Below, piece by piece: positions 1 through 8,326 of a stretch of 16,120 nucleotides of DNA. The DNA lies in the NCBI GenBank assembly GCA_003164375.1, contig PLTE01000084.1, positions 9,389 through 25,508 on the forward strand. The letters run 5' to 3'. Under the pieces are notes generated by a model. That model had not been told where the DNA came from, made no database searches, and saw only the letters and a list, made by a program, of their open reading frames with translations. The stretch's first letter is position 1. Each line of letters starts with the position of its first letter. This DNA comes from Hyphomicrobiales bacterium. Its GTDB lineage: Bacteria > Pseudomonadota > Alphaproteobacteria > Rhizobiales > Xanthobacteraceae. Made by a program: the position numbers and the translations under genes.

Positions 1-1960
1 GTTCAAGCGCTTCGCCGATATCGACTCCATCGATCTCGAAGTTTCGACGGAAGATCCGGACGAATTCATCAATTGCGTAAAATTCCTCGGCAAGGGCTGG
101 GGCGGCATCAATCTCGAGGATATCAAGGCGCCGGAATGTTTCATCATCGAGCAGAAGCTGCGTGAACTGCTCGACATTCCGGTGTTCCATGATGATCAGC
201 ACGGCACCTCCATCATCGCCGCTGCCGGCCTGATCAATGCGCTCGAACTCACCGGCCGCGAGATCGCAAACACCAAGCTCGTCTGCAACGGCGCCGGCTC
301 CGCCGGCATCGCCTGCCTCGAACTGTTGCGCGCCATCGGTTTTCGTCCCGAAAACCTCATTTTATGCGACACCAAGGGCGTCATCTACGAAGGCCGTACC
401 GATGGTATGAACCAGTGGAAATCGGGCTTTGCCGTCAAGACCAAGGCGCGCACGCTGGCCGAGGCGTTGGCTGGCGCCGATGTGTTGTTCGGTCTCTCGG
501 TCAAGGGCGCGGTGACGAAGGACATGGTGAAGTCCATGGCGGACAAACCGATCATCTTCGCCATGGCTAATCCCGATCCGGAGATCACGGTGGAGGAAGT
601 GGCCGAAGTGCGCGCGGATGCCATCATGGCCACCGGCCGTTCCGACTATCCGAACCAGATCAACAATGTGCTCGGCTTTCCCTACATTTTCCGCGGCGCG
701 CTCGATGTGCGGGCCCGCGCGATCAATATGGAAATGAAGATCGCGGCAGCGCATGCGCTGGCCGCGCTCGCCCGCGCGGACGTCCCCGACGAGGTTGCCG
801 CGGCCTATGGCGCGCGTCCGAAATACGGGCCCGACTATATCATCCCGGTGCCGTTCGATCCGCGGCTGATCTCCGATATTCCGCCGGCGGTGGCGCAGGC
901 GGCGATGGATACCAAGGTGGCGCGCAAACCGATTGCCGATATGGAAGTCTATCGGCACCAATTGCGCAGCCGTCTCGATCCGATCGCAGGCGTCTTGCAG
1001 GGGGTGTACGAACGGCTGCACCGGCGGCCGCGGCGCGTCGCCTTCGCCGAGGGCGAAGAGGAGCAGGTGATCCGCGCCGCCGCGACATTCGTGCACCAAG
1101 GGCTCGGCTCGGCCCTCTTGGTCGGGCGCGAGCGGCGCGTGCGCGAAACGGCGCAAATGCTCGGTGTTGAACTCGGCGGCAATATCGAAATCATCAATGC
1201 CGCGATGTCGTCGCGCAATGCCGCCTACGCCGCCTATCTCTACGAGCGGCTGCAGCGCCATGGTTTCCTGCAGCGCGACTGCCAGCGTCTGGTGAACCAG
1301 GACCGTAATCACTTCGCGTCCTGCATGGTCGCGCTTGGCGATGCCGACGCCATGGTCACCGGCGTCACCCGCAATTTTTCTGTTGCGCTCGAAGACGTAC
1401 GGCGCTGCATCGATCCCAAGCCCGGGCATCGGGTTATGGGCATTTCGCTGGTGCTGGCACGCGGGCGGACGGTGCTGGTGGCGGACACGGCAGTGACCGA
1501 AATGCCGGGCTCCAACGACCTCGCCGAAATCGCCATCGAGGCAGCACGCGTGGCCCGCACGCTCGGCTATGTGCCGAGGGTCGCGCTCTTGGCGTTCTCG
1601 ACCTTCGGTCATCCCGAGGGCGAGCGCTCGGAGCGGGTCCAGGAAGCGGTGCGGCTGCTCGACAATAAGCGCGTCGATTTCGAATATGATGGCGACATGG
1701 CAGCCGACGTGGCGCTGAATATGGAACTGCGCGAAGCCTATCCGTTCTGTCGTCTGTCCGGCCCCGCCAATGTCCTGATCATGCCGGCATTCCACTCCGC
1801 ATCGATCTCGACCAAAATGTTGCGGGAGCTCGGCGGCGCCAACGTGATCGGACCGATGCTAGTGGGGCTCGACCACTCGGTTCAAATCGTGCCGCTGTCG
1901 GCAAACGACGCCCAGCTCGTCAACATGGCTGCGCTGGCTGCCTATAATGTCAGCTCTTAA
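1..1960 (+). CDS. maeB: NADP-dependent malic enzyme with C-terminal phosphotransacetylase-like domain (5' end outside window)
   Basis: Oxidatively decarboxylates malate to pyruvate, supplying NADPH and pyruvate for gluconeogenesis in the cytoplasm. The frame is open from base 2, so the gene starts before the window; 652 residues are visible, and the family's usual length of about 760 implies roughly 110 are missing. The GTG at 182 lies inside the conserved IPVFHDDQHGTS segment and is not the start. A Rossmann motif NGAGSAGIA follows at about bases 290-310, then ANPDPEI and the GRSDYPNQ segment. From about base 1020 a phosphotransacetylase-like domain runs to the end (VAFAEGEEEQVIRAA, MVTGVTRNF, TAVTEMPGSNDLAEIA, FSTFGHPEGERS). 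In E. coli MaeB and Sinorhizobium TME this domain is known to be regulatory (acetyl-CoA sensing) rather than a working phosphotransacetylase. High confidence in the family; NADP rather than NAD preference is inferred. Confidence 0.95.
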   Translation, partial: FKRFADIDSIDLEVSTEDPDEFINCVKFLGKGWGGINLEDIKAPECFIIEQKLRELLDIPVFHDDQHGTSIIAAAGLINALELTGREIANTKLVCNGAGSAGIACLELLRAIGFRPENLILCDTKGVIYEGRTDGMNQWKSGFAVKTKARTLAEALAGADVLFGLSVKGAVTKDMVKSMADKPIIFAMANPDPEITVEEVAEVRADAIMATGRSDYPNQINNVLGFPYIFRGALDVRARAINMEMKIAAAHALAALARADVPDEVAAAYGARPKYGPDYIIPVPFDPRLISDIPPAVAQAAMDTKVARKPIADMEVYRHQLRSRLDPIAGVLQGVYERLHRRPRRVAFAEGEEEQVIRAAATFVHQGLGSALLVGRERRVRETAQMLGVELGGNIEIINAAMSSRNAAYAAYLYERLQRHGFLQRDCQRLVNQDRNHFASCMVALGDADAMVTGVTRNFSVALEDVRRCIDPKPGHRVMGISLVLARGRTVLVADTAVTEMPGSNDLAEIAIEAARVARTLGYVPRVALLAFSTFGHPEGERSERVQEAVRLLDNKRVDFEYDGDMAADVALNMELREAYPFCRLSGPANVLIMPAFHSASISTKMLRELGGANVIGPMLVGLDHSVQIVPLSANDAQLVNMAALAAYNVSS

Positions 1961-1965
1961 ATAAT

Positions 1966-1980
1966 GGCCGGGCGCCGGCC
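1966..1980 (+). terminator. Possible weak hairpin just after maeB
   Basis: GGCCGG, a 3-base loop, then CCGGCC, starting five bases after the maeB stop codon. There is no T-tract, so it is not a convincing intrinsic terminator. It could protect the mRNA 3' end or be chance in GC-rich DNA. Confidence 0.25.
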
Positions 1981-2044
1981 GCCAAATTCGCGGCAAAGGA
2001 TTTACGACGCCGAAACCTCTGTCGATTAGCGTGCCTGGCCAAAG

Positions 2045-2171
2045 GCATGATCCTGAGACATGGATTCCGAGACCTGGTCCCGAGGCCTGGGGGCGGTTTC
2101 CGCGAAAGATCGTGCTCAATCAAAACGCTAGGGCCCGGTTCCGGTCTCATCGGAACCGCCAAGGCTCTGGC
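2045..2171. repeat. Intergenic palindromic module (two hairpins), Rhizobiales-type
   Basis: Two stem-loops lie side by side between maeB and the ABC ATPase gene. In the first, GCATGATC (2045-2052) can pair with GATCGTGC (2108-2115), with one G-U pair. In the second, GCTAGGGCC plus CGGTTCCG (2127-2143) pairs across a 7-base loop with CGGAACCG (2151-2158), then, after a CCAA bulge, with GGCTCTGGC (2163-2171); G-U wobbles make the outer stem continuous. The layout (GCATGATCC, then AAAGATCGTGCTCAATCAAAACGCTA, here quoted only in part as GATCGTGCTCAATC, then a CGGTTCCG palindrome) resembles a dispersed intergenic element I recall from Bradyrhizobium and relatives. That recognition is from memory and unverified; the pairing is directly visible. 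Confidence 0.6.
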
Positions 2172-2190
2172 CGCAGACAAGGCCAAAATA

Positions 2191-2994
2191 ATGCAGCATG
2201 TCGTGCCACCGGTGCCCTTTGCGCTCGAAGTTTGCGGCCTCGTGAAGCGCTTCGACCGTCCCGCGGTCGACGGCCTCGATCTTACCGTGCGCGCCGGCGA
2301 GTTTTATGCGCTGGTAGGTCCGAACGGGGCCGGCAAGACGACGACTTTGCGTATGATTGCCGGCTTGCTGCGGCCCGACGCCGGCACAATCCGCGTCTGT
2401 GGCATTGATGCGCTCGAAGACCCGGTTGCGGCTAAACGGGTGATGGCGTGGATTTCCGATGAGCCGATGATCTACGACAAGCTCTCGCCGCAGGAATATC
2501 TGGAATTCGTCGCCGGGCTGTGGAGCATCGCGCCTGAGCTTGCCGCGCCGCGCGCGCACGGGTTGTTGCACTGGCTCGATCTGCTGCCGCATGCGCACGA
2601 ACGCTGCGAAGGTTTTTCCAAGGGCATGCGGCAGAAGGTGGCGCTCGCCGGCGCGCTTATTCACGAGCCGCGGCTGATCATTCTCGACGAGCCGCTCACC
2701 GGGCTCGACGCCGGCTCCGCACGCCAGGTCAAACGCGTGCTGCGCGAGCGGGTGCGCGCCGGCGGCACCATCATCATGACGACGCATATTCTCGAAGTTG
2801 CCGAGCGCATGGCCGATCGAATCGGCGTCATTGCTCACGGTAAGCTCATCGCCGAAGGCACGCTCGAGGAATTGCGGCGGCAAGCCGGCAAGGGCCTGGA
2901 CCAGACCGTCGCCAAGAATGCCGGCGCGAGTGTCGGGGCCAGCCTGGAAGACACCTTCCTTGCGCTCGTCGCCGAGGAAGCCGAAGCGGCATGA
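2191..2994 (+). CDS. ABC transporter ATP-binding protein
   Basis: Cytoplasmic ATPase of an ABC exporter-like system, 267 residues, the usual size for a single nucleotide-binding domain. Walker A is GPNGAGKT at 43-50, the ABC signature region is GFSKGMRQ at 141-148, Walker B is LIILDEP at 162-168 with the D-loop GLD following, and the switch histidine is in TTHILE at 198-202. The Q-loop position reads ISDEP rather than containing Gln, which I believe is common in this branch of ABC-2 ATPases. The frame stays open to an ATG at 2047, but that region is the palindromic module and has no ABC similarity, so I chose ATG 2191, which has AAGG at 2179-2182. The stop overlaps the permease start as ATGA, showing translational coupling. 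The exported substrate is unknown. Confidence 0.9.
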   Translation: MQHVVPPVPFALEVCGLVKRFDRPAVDGLDLTVRAGEFYALVGPNGAGKTTTLRMIAGLLRPDAGTIRVCGIDALEDPVAAKRVMAWISDEPMIYDKLSPQEYLEFVAGLWSIAPELAAPRAHGLLHWLDLLPHAHERCEGFSKGMRQKVALAGALIHEPRLIILDEPLTGLDAGSARQVKRVLRERVRAGGTIIMTTHILEVAERMADRIGVIAHGKLIAEGTLEELRRQAGKGLDQTVAKNAGASVGASLEDTFLALVAEEAEAA

Positions 2995-4535
2995 TGTCTG
3001 CGCCGGGTACCGCCGTCTGGTTTGCCCGGCACGAATGGCGGCTGGCCTGGCGTGACTGGCTCGCCATGATGACTGCCGGCCGGCGCGAGCGCCTGCGCCG
3101 GGTCGTTATCGCTATCGCGATCTTCGTCATCTTTATGCATTTCGTCGCCTATTGGACCGTCGGCCGCTATGCCAACGCGGTGCCCGACAAGGCAACGCTG
3201 GTCACCATCAGCGCCAGCGTGCTGCTGTCGTGGCTTTTGATGATCTCGCAAGCGATGGAATCGACAACGCGCGCGTTCTATTCGCGCTCCGATCTCGATC
3301 TCATTCTGGCATCGCCGACGGCCGTGGAAAAAGTCTTTGCCGTGCGCATCGCCACCGTGGCGGTGTCGATGGCAATGATGGCGCTGCCGCTGGCGGGGCC
3401 GTTCATCGATGTGCTGATTGTGTGCGGCGGATGGCGCTGGATCGGCGCCTACGGTCTGATCGTTGCCATGAGCGCCGCGGCGACCGCTCTGGCGGTCGGC
3501 TTCACCGTGGCACTGTTCCGCCTCATCGGCCCGAAACGCACCCGCTTCGTGGCGCAGGTCGTTGCCGCGGTCATCGGCGCCGCCTTCGTCATCGGCCTGC
3601 AAGTCGCAGCAATCCTGTCTTATGGAACATTGTCGCGCGTGTCGGTGCTGCAATCGCAAGCCGTGCTGGCACTCGCGCCCGACGCCGGAAGCTTCATCTG
3701 GTGGCCGGCGCGCGCCGCGCTCGGCGACGGCTGGGCGCTATCCGGTGTGCTGGCTTTGAGCTTTGCCCTGCTCGCGGCCGTTATCGCCGTCGTCGCCCCG
3801 CGATTCGGTGAATACGCCATCAGTGCCGCCAGTGCTGGCGGGGCGGCGGTCAGCCGACCTGGGCACGGCGGCGCGTTCCAGTCGACATCGCCGCAACGCG
3901 CACTGCGGCGCAAGGAATGGACGCTGCTGCGCCGCGATCCGTGGCTGGTGTCCCAGACGCTGATGCAAATGCTGTATCTCATCCCGCCGGCGGTACTGCT
4001 TTGGCGCGGCCTCGATAACAGCCATGGTGGCTACTCCGGCGCCTATCTGCTCTTGGTGCCGGTGCTGGTCATGGCGGCCGGGCAGCTCGCCGGCGGACTC
4101 GCCTGGCTAGCGATCTCCGGCGAAGACGCGCCGGACCTCGTTGCCTCGGCGCCGGTGCCGCCGCGCTTCGTCGTGCGCGCCAAGATCGAGGCCGTGCTCG
4201 GCGTTATCGCCATCGTCTTCGCGCCGCTGGTCGCGGGGCTGGCGTTGGTTTCGCCGTGGCACGCGCTCGTCACCATCGGCGGCATCGGCATCGCGGCCGC
4301 GGCGGCGACCTCGATCCAGCTTTGGTTCCGCAGCCAGGCCAAACGCAGTCAATTCCGCCGCCGCCAGGTCTCCTCGCGCGTGGCCACCTTCGCCGAGGCC
4401 TTTTCCTCGATCGGCTGGGCCGCGACGGCGGCCGTTGCCGCCGCCAATCTCTGGCTCGCTATTGCGCCGGGTTTGATGACGATCGCGGTAGTGACCGGCG
4501 CCTGGTGCATGAGCCCGCGCCCGCGTCATGCCTGA
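2991..4535 (+). CDS. ABC transporter permease, internally duplicated membrane protein
   Basis: Inner-membrane partner of the ATPase just upstream; ATG 2991 overlaps the ATPase stop by 4 bases. It has 514 residues, with about 12 hydrophobic segments by eye (roughly 36-55, 68-87, 117-141, 150-178, 187-210, 248-270, 322-340, 350-375, 400-420, 424-444, 470-490, 492-508). Two halves share motifs. An amphipathic start, EWRLAWRDWL at 15-24, recurs as EWTLLRRDPWL at 309-319. A cytoplasmic-loop motif DLILASP at 103-109, followed by an Arg at 119, recurs as PDLVASAP at 381-388 with an Arg at 396. This suggests two fused permease repeats. A basic patch (KRSQFRRRQ, 451-459) lies in a late loop. I do not recognise a named family, and the substrate cannot be read from sequence. 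Confidence 0.85.
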   Translation: MMSAPGTAVWFARHEWRLAWRDWLAMMTAGRRERLRRVVIAIAIFVIFMHFVAYWTVGRYANAVPDKATLVTISASVLLSWLLMISQAMESTTRAFYSRSDLDLILASPTAVEKVFAVRIATVAVSMAMMALPLAGPFIDVLIVCGGWRWIGAYGLIVAMSAAATALAVGFTVALFRLIGPKRTRFVAQVVAAVIGAAFVIGLQVAAILSYGTLSRVSVLQSQAVLALAPDAGSFIWWPARAALGDGWALSGVLALSFALLAAVIAVVAPRFGEYAISAASAGGAAVSRPGHGGAFQSTSPQRALRRKEWTLLRRDPWLVSQTLMQMLYLIPPAVLLWRGLDNSHGGYSGAYLLLVPVLVMAAGQLAGGLAWLAISGEDAPDLVASAPVPPRFVVRAKIEAVLGVIAIVFAPLVAGLALVSPWHALVTIGGIGIAAAAATSIQLWFRSQAKRSQFRRRQVSSRVATFAEAFSSIGWAATAAVAAANLWLAIAPGLMTIAVVTGAWCMSPRPRHA

Positions 4536-4577
4536 TCGCCCGGCGAACCGCTCGACGCGGCGAACCATCTTATGATT

Positions 4578-4629
4578 TAAGTCCCCTCCGAGACTTACGG
4601 CGCTTCGAAAGTCCTGGTTCACTTCGAAA
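4578..4629. promoter_or_regulatory. Candidate operator region before the molybdenum hydroxylase operon
   Basis: The 140-base gap before the operon holds an inverted repeat TAAGTC-N8-GACTTA (4578-4597). It also holds two copies of CTTCGAAA (4603-4610 and 4622-4629), each containing the palindrome TTCGAA, with centres 19 bases apart, close to two helical turns. This arrangement suits a dimeric regulator binding one face of the DNA, but no regulator gene is nearby and I could not find a clear sigma-70 promoter. The call is tentative. Confidence 0.3.
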
Positions 4630-4675
4630 CATGGCGGTGTCCTGAAAGCTAAAGCCCGCCGGGAGAAAACGTCCT

Positions 4676-5554
4676 GTGATTCCGTTCGAAATGGTGGAGC
4701 CGCGCTCGCTTGAGGAGGCCGTGGCGTTGCTCGATCCGACCGAGACGACGATTCGCGCGGTGGCCGGCGGCACCGCGCTGATGCTGATGATGAAGGCCGG
4801 CGTGTTCCAGCCGACCCGTCTCGTCTGCCTGCACCGCATCGAGCCCGAGCACGCGCGCATCACATTGACCGAAGCCGGCGAATTGCGCATCGGCGCCATG
4901 GCGAGTTTGAGCGAAGTGGAGAAAGACTCCAACGTCGCTGCGCGGCTACCCGTGCTCAAGAATGCGCTGCGCCGGTTATCCAACCCGCGCGTGCGCAATG
5001 TCGCCCGCGTTGGCGGCGCGCTGGCGCATGGCGATCCGCACATGGATCTGCCGCCGGTGCTCGCCGCGCTCGGCGCTCGCGTAACCATCAACGGTCCGAA
5101 CACGAGCCGTGAATTGCCGCTCCTTGAGCTTTTTGCCGGCTACTACGAAACCGTGTTGGAAAAGAACGAGCTGATCACGGCGGTGACGGTGCCTCAGCTT
5201 CACGACCGCAAGTCGGCCTACATCAAGGTCACGTCGCGTTCCGCCGACGATTGGCCGGCGGTCGGCGTCGCGGTCACATTTTCGCTTCATGATGGCGTGT
5301 TGCGCGATCCGATCGTCGTGGTCAGCGCCGCGACTGAAAAAGTCACGCGGCTCGCGGGTGCGGAACAAGTGCTGCAAGGCGCGGCGATCGACGATGCGGT
5401 GCTCAGGCGCGCCGGCGACGCCGCGGCCGCGGAAGCGTCGGTGCTCGCCGATGCGCATGGCTCGGCCGCCTATAAGCGCGAATTGCTGCGGGTCTATCTG
5501 CGGCGCGCCGTTCGGCAGGCTTTGGACGAAAGCACACCGCAGGTGCGGCAATGA
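4676..5554 (+). CDS. Molybdenum hydroxylase, FAD-binding subunit (CoxM-type)
   Basis: Medium subunit (292 residues) of a xanthine dehydrogenase/CO dehydrogenase superfamily enzyme; it passes electrons from the iron-sulfur subunit through FAD to an acceptor. The two FAD-contacting motifs are present: AGGTALMLMMK at about 30-40, and ARVGGALAHGDPHMDLP at about 110-126. It lacks the extra 4Fe-4S insert of 4-hydroxybenzoyl-CoA reductase beta subunits, so it resembles the CoxM/hydroxylase type. The start is GTG 4676, giving MIPFEM, which matches how the family begins, with GGGAGA at 4661-4666 nine bases upstream. The stop overlaps the next gene as ATGA. The enzyme family is clear, the substrate is not. 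Confidence 0.9.
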   Translation: MIPFEMVEPRSLEEAVALLDPTETTIRAVAGGTALMLMMKAGVFQPTRLVCLHRIEPEHARITLTEAGELRIGAMASLSEVEKDSNVAARLPVLKNALRRLSNPRVRNVARVGGALAHGDPHMDLPPVLAALGARVTINGPNTSRELPLLELFAGYYETVLEKNELITAVTVPQLHDRKSAYIKVTSRSADDWPAVGVAVTFSLHDGVLRDPIVVVSAATEKVTRLAGAEQVLQGAAIDDAVLRRAGDAAAAEASVLADAHGSAAYKRELLRVYLRRAVRQALDESTPQVRQ

Positions 5555-7818
5555 ACCAGGTCGGGCGCAATATTCCGCGGCTTGAAGTCCATGCCAAGGT
5601 TACCGGCCGCGCCGACTATACCCATCACTTGCGGCTGCCCGGCATGCTCTACGGCAAGGTGTTTCGCTCGACAGTGCCGCACGGACTCATCCGCAGCATC
5701 GACACCCAGGCGGCGCAGGCGCTTCCAGGCGTGCACCGCGTCATCACTGGCGCTGACATCCAAAAGCTTATTCCGGAGCCTTATTACGGTCCGGCGTTCC
5801 ACGACCAGCCGATCCTGGCGCTGAAGAAAGTGCGCCACGTCGGCGAGCCGGTCGCGGTCGTGCTGGCGAGCGATCCGCATGTCGCCGAGCAGGCGGTGCA
5901 GCTGATCTCCGCCGAATATGAAGAACTGCCGGCGGTTTACGACGAAGTCGAGGCCATGCAGCCGGACATTCTGGTCCACGACGTGCTGCGCCCGGCCGGA
6001 ACCTTCGCCGATCTAAAGCACCTGAAAGGCCGCGGCGGCACCAATGTCGCGCTCGATTATCACTTGCGGCGCGGCGACGTGGACGCTGCCATGGCGCGCG
6101 CCGATCATGTGATCGAGCACACATTCAAGACTCAACAATGCCTGCATCTGGCGTTCGAGCCTTTTGTCTCGGTCGCCGAGCCGGGCGACCAACGGCTGAC
6201 CATTTACACCGCCAATCAATCGCCGTCCTTCGTGCGCATCGAAATTGCTCGGCTATTCGGCTGGCCGGAGAACCGGGTGCGGGTCAAGGTGCCCTATCTC
6301 GGCGGCGGCTTTGGCGGCAAGCTCTATATCAAGCTCGAGGCGCTGGTCGCTGCACTGTCGATGATCGTCCGTCGTCCGGTCAAGATCGCGCTGACGATGG
6401 AAGAGCAGTTCTACATGATCACCAAGCACGCCACGACTTTCCGCATCAAAAGCGGCGTCGGCAAGGACGGCCGTCTCGTCGCGCGGAAATGCGAGGTGTA
6501 TTGGAACGGCGGCGCCTATGCCGACATCGGACCGCGCGTAGCGCAAAAATCCGGGTTCACCGCGGCAGGGCCTTATGACATCGACAATGTCAGCGTCGAT
6601 TCCTACGAGATTTACACCAACCGCACGCCGGCGGGCGCGCTGCGCGGCTTTGGCGTTCCGCAACTGGTCTGGGCTTACGAGTCCCACACCGACTTGATTG
6701 CGCGGCAGCTCGGTATCGATCCGGTGGACTTCCGCCGCAAGAATCTCTTGCGCAACGGACGGCCGCACGCCAGCGGGACCGTGTTGCAAGACGCCGCTAT
6801 TACCGAGGTCTTCGATTCGGTTGTGGCGCGCATGGGCTGGGACAAGCCGTTCGATCGTGGTTCGGAAACGCTGCGGCGCGGCCGCGGCATTGCGATCGGT
6901 CTCAAAGCTGTGATTTCGCCGACGACGTCGGTTGCGATCGTCAATATTTCGGCCGACGGCAGCACGACGGCCTATACCGGCACTGTGGATATGGGACAGG
7001 GCTCGGACACTGCCTATGCCCTGATCGTTGGCGAGGTGCTCGGCATTGCCGCCGAAGAGGTCCGCGTCATTCATTCGGACACCGACGTGACGCCCTACGA
7101 CATGGGGACGCTCGGCTCACGCTCGCTCTATCACATGGGCAACGCGATGCGGCTTGCGGCAGAAGACGCCCGCACCAAATTGCGCGCGCTCGCCGTCGAA
7201 GCCGGACTGCCCGAGGGCACCAATTATCCGCCCGCAGAAGTTTTCAAGAAGCGCTACGGCATGCAAGCCGGCAATGTTATCGGTACGGCAAGTTTTGTTC
7301 CGAGCTACAAGCCGCCGGCCCCGCAGACCGGCCAATCGGATAACGTCACGCCGTTTTGGATGGTCGGCGGCGCCGGCGTCGAAGTCGAGGTCGATACCGA
7401 AACCGGGAAAGTGCACATTTTGCGGCTGGTCAACGCCGTGGATTGCGGCAAGCCGATCAATCCTGGCGTCGCGCGGGCGCAGATTTCCGGCGCCGCCATC
7501 ATGCAGCTTGGCTTCACGTTGTCGGAAGCGATGCATCTCGACGGCGGCCAGGTCACGAATGCATCGCTGGCCGACTACAAGATACCCGGCATCGGCGACA
7601 TCCCGCCGATGGACAATGAAGTGGTCGCGGCCGAGCAGCATTCCGGCCCGTTCGGCGCCAAGGGGATCGGCGAGTCGGGCACGTTCGGCGTCTCACCGGC
7701 GATCGCCAATGCGATCCACGACGCCACGGGCGTGCGCATCATGGAATTGCCGATCACGGCCGAAGCGGTGCTGCGTGCGCTCCGCGCGCAAGCGGGCCGC
7801 CCGCTGGACGACGAATAA
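5551..7818 (+). CDS. Molybdenum hydroxylase, molybdopterin-binding catalytic subunit (CoxL/XdhB-type)
   Basis: Large catalytic subunit, 755 residues, close to the usual length. It binds the molybdenum-pyranopterin cofactor and inserts a water-derived oxygen into its substrate. Visible motifs in order are GEPVAVVLA at about 98-106, the molybdopterin motif GGGFGGK at 251-257, the active-site loop GALRGFGVPQ at 362-371, MGQGSDT at 481-487, DCGKPINPG at 631-639 and GAKGIGESG at 702-710, whose Glu 708 is the expected general base. The loop has no Cys of the CO dehydrogenase AYRCSF type, so this is not a CO dehydrogenase despite its likely database name. It starts on the ATGA overlap with the FAD subunit gene. 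Plausible substrates are N-heterocycles, aldehydes or aromatic acyl-CoA; I cannot choose between them. Confidence 0.92.
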   Translation: MNQVGRNIPRLEVHAKVTGRADYTHHLRLPGMLYGKVFRSTVPHGLIRSIDTQAAQALPGVHRVITGADIQKLIPEPYYGPAFHDQPILALKKVRHVGEPVAVVLASDPHVAEQAVQLISAEYEELPAVYDEVEAMQPDILVHDVLRPAGTFADLKHLKGRGGTNVALDYHLRRGDVDAAMARADHVIEHTFKTQQCLHLAFEPFVSVAEPGDQRLTIYTANQSPSFVRIEIARLFGWPENRVRVKVPYLGGGFGGKLYIKLEALVAALSMIVRRPVKIALTMEEQFYMITKHATTFRIKSGVGKDGRLVARKCEVYWNGGAYADIGPRVAQKSGFTAAGPYDIDNVSVDSYEIYTNRTPAGALRGFGVPQLVWAYESHTDLIARQLGIDPVDFRRKNLLRNGRPHASGTVLQDAAITEVFDSVVARMGWDKPFDRGSETLRRGRGIAIGLKAVISPTTSVAIVNISADGSTTAYTGTVDMGQGSDTAYALIVGEVLGIAAEEVRVIHSDTDVTPYDMGTLGSRSLYHMGNAMRLAAEDARTKLRALAVEAGLPEGTNYPPAEVFKKRYGMQAGNVIGTASFVPSYKPPAPQTGQSDNVTPFWMVGGAGVEVEVDTETGKVHILRLVNAVDCGKPINPGVARAQISGAAIMQLGFTLSEAMHLDGGQVTNASLADYKIPGIGDIPPMDNEVVAAEQHSGPFGAKGIGESGTFGVSPAIANAIHDATGVRIMELPITAEAVLRALRAQAGRPLDDE

Positions 7819-7826
7819 TTGGACGA

Positions 7827-8297
7827 ATGATGAGCGCACGCACCATCAATTTTACGCTGAACGGCCAAGCGGTTTCGACCGCGATCGAGCCGCACCGCAA
7901 TCTGGTTGAACTGCTGCAGCGGTTCGATCTGCTCGGCGCCCGCGAAAGCTGCGGTCAGGGCCTATGCGGCTGCTGCACCGTTTTGGTCGACGGCGTGGCA
8001 GTGTCCGGCTGCCTTTATTTCGCGGTCTGGGTCGACGGCAAAAGTGTCTCGACCGTCGAGCATCTCGATGCCGACGGCGCGTTGTCGAACGTGCAGCAGG
8101 CTTTCATCGACTGCGGCGCGTTCCAGTGCGGCTTCTGCACGCCGGGCTTTGTGCTGATGACGCATCAATTGCTCAAAGACTGCCCCGACCCCAGCGACGA
8201 GGATATCCGCGATTATCTCGCCGGCAACCTCTGCCGCTGCGCCGCCTACCCGGAGATCATCGAGGCGGTCAAGCGCGCGGCGAAAGCGGCGACGTAA
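7827..8297 (+). CDS. Molybdenum hydroxylase, 2Fe-2S subunit (CoxS-type)
   Basis: Small electron-transfer subunit, 156 residues, carrying two 2Fe-2S clusters. The N-terminal plant-ferredoxin-like cluster uses C42, C47, C50 and C62 (segment ESCGQGLCGCC, then SGC). The C-terminal helical cluster uses C101, C104, C136 and C138 (CGFCTPG, then NLCRC). All eight ligands are present. It starts 8 bases after the catalytic subunit's stop; GGA at 7821-7823 is a weak ribosome site that would serve either ATG 7827 or ATG 7830. The operon order is FAD, Mo, Fe-S. No XdhC/CoxF-like or CoxD-like maturation gene is in the window, so maturation factors must be encoded elsewhere. Confidence 0.93.
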   Translation: MMSARTINFTLNGQAVSTAIEPHRNLVELLQRFDLLGARESCGQGLCGCCTVLVDGVAVSGCLYFAVWVDGKSVSTVEHLDADGALSNVQQAFIDCGAFQCGFCTPGFVLMTHQLLKDCPDPSDEDIRDYLAGNLCRCAAYPEIIEAVKRAAKAAT

Positions 8298-8326
8298 ATT
8301 CGGCCCCGGACGGTGTGCGAACCGAT

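Noticed and set aside
182..184. GTG as the start of the malic enzyme
   Set aside because: Conserved malic enzyme sequence continues in frame upstream to the window edge, so the true start is outside.
362..1795. Long open frame on the - strand opposite maeB
   Set aside because: It lies wholly inside a clearly coding malic enzyme; the His/Arg-rich product is typical of an antisense shadow in GC-rich DNA.
2047..2190. N-terminal extension of the ABC ATPase
   Set aside because: This stretch is the palindromic repeat module and shows no ABC similarity; ATG 2191 fits the family.
5551..7818. Naming the hydroxylase a carbon monoxide dehydrogenase
   Set aside because: The active-site loop lacks the cysteine that coordinates copper in true CO dehydrogenases.
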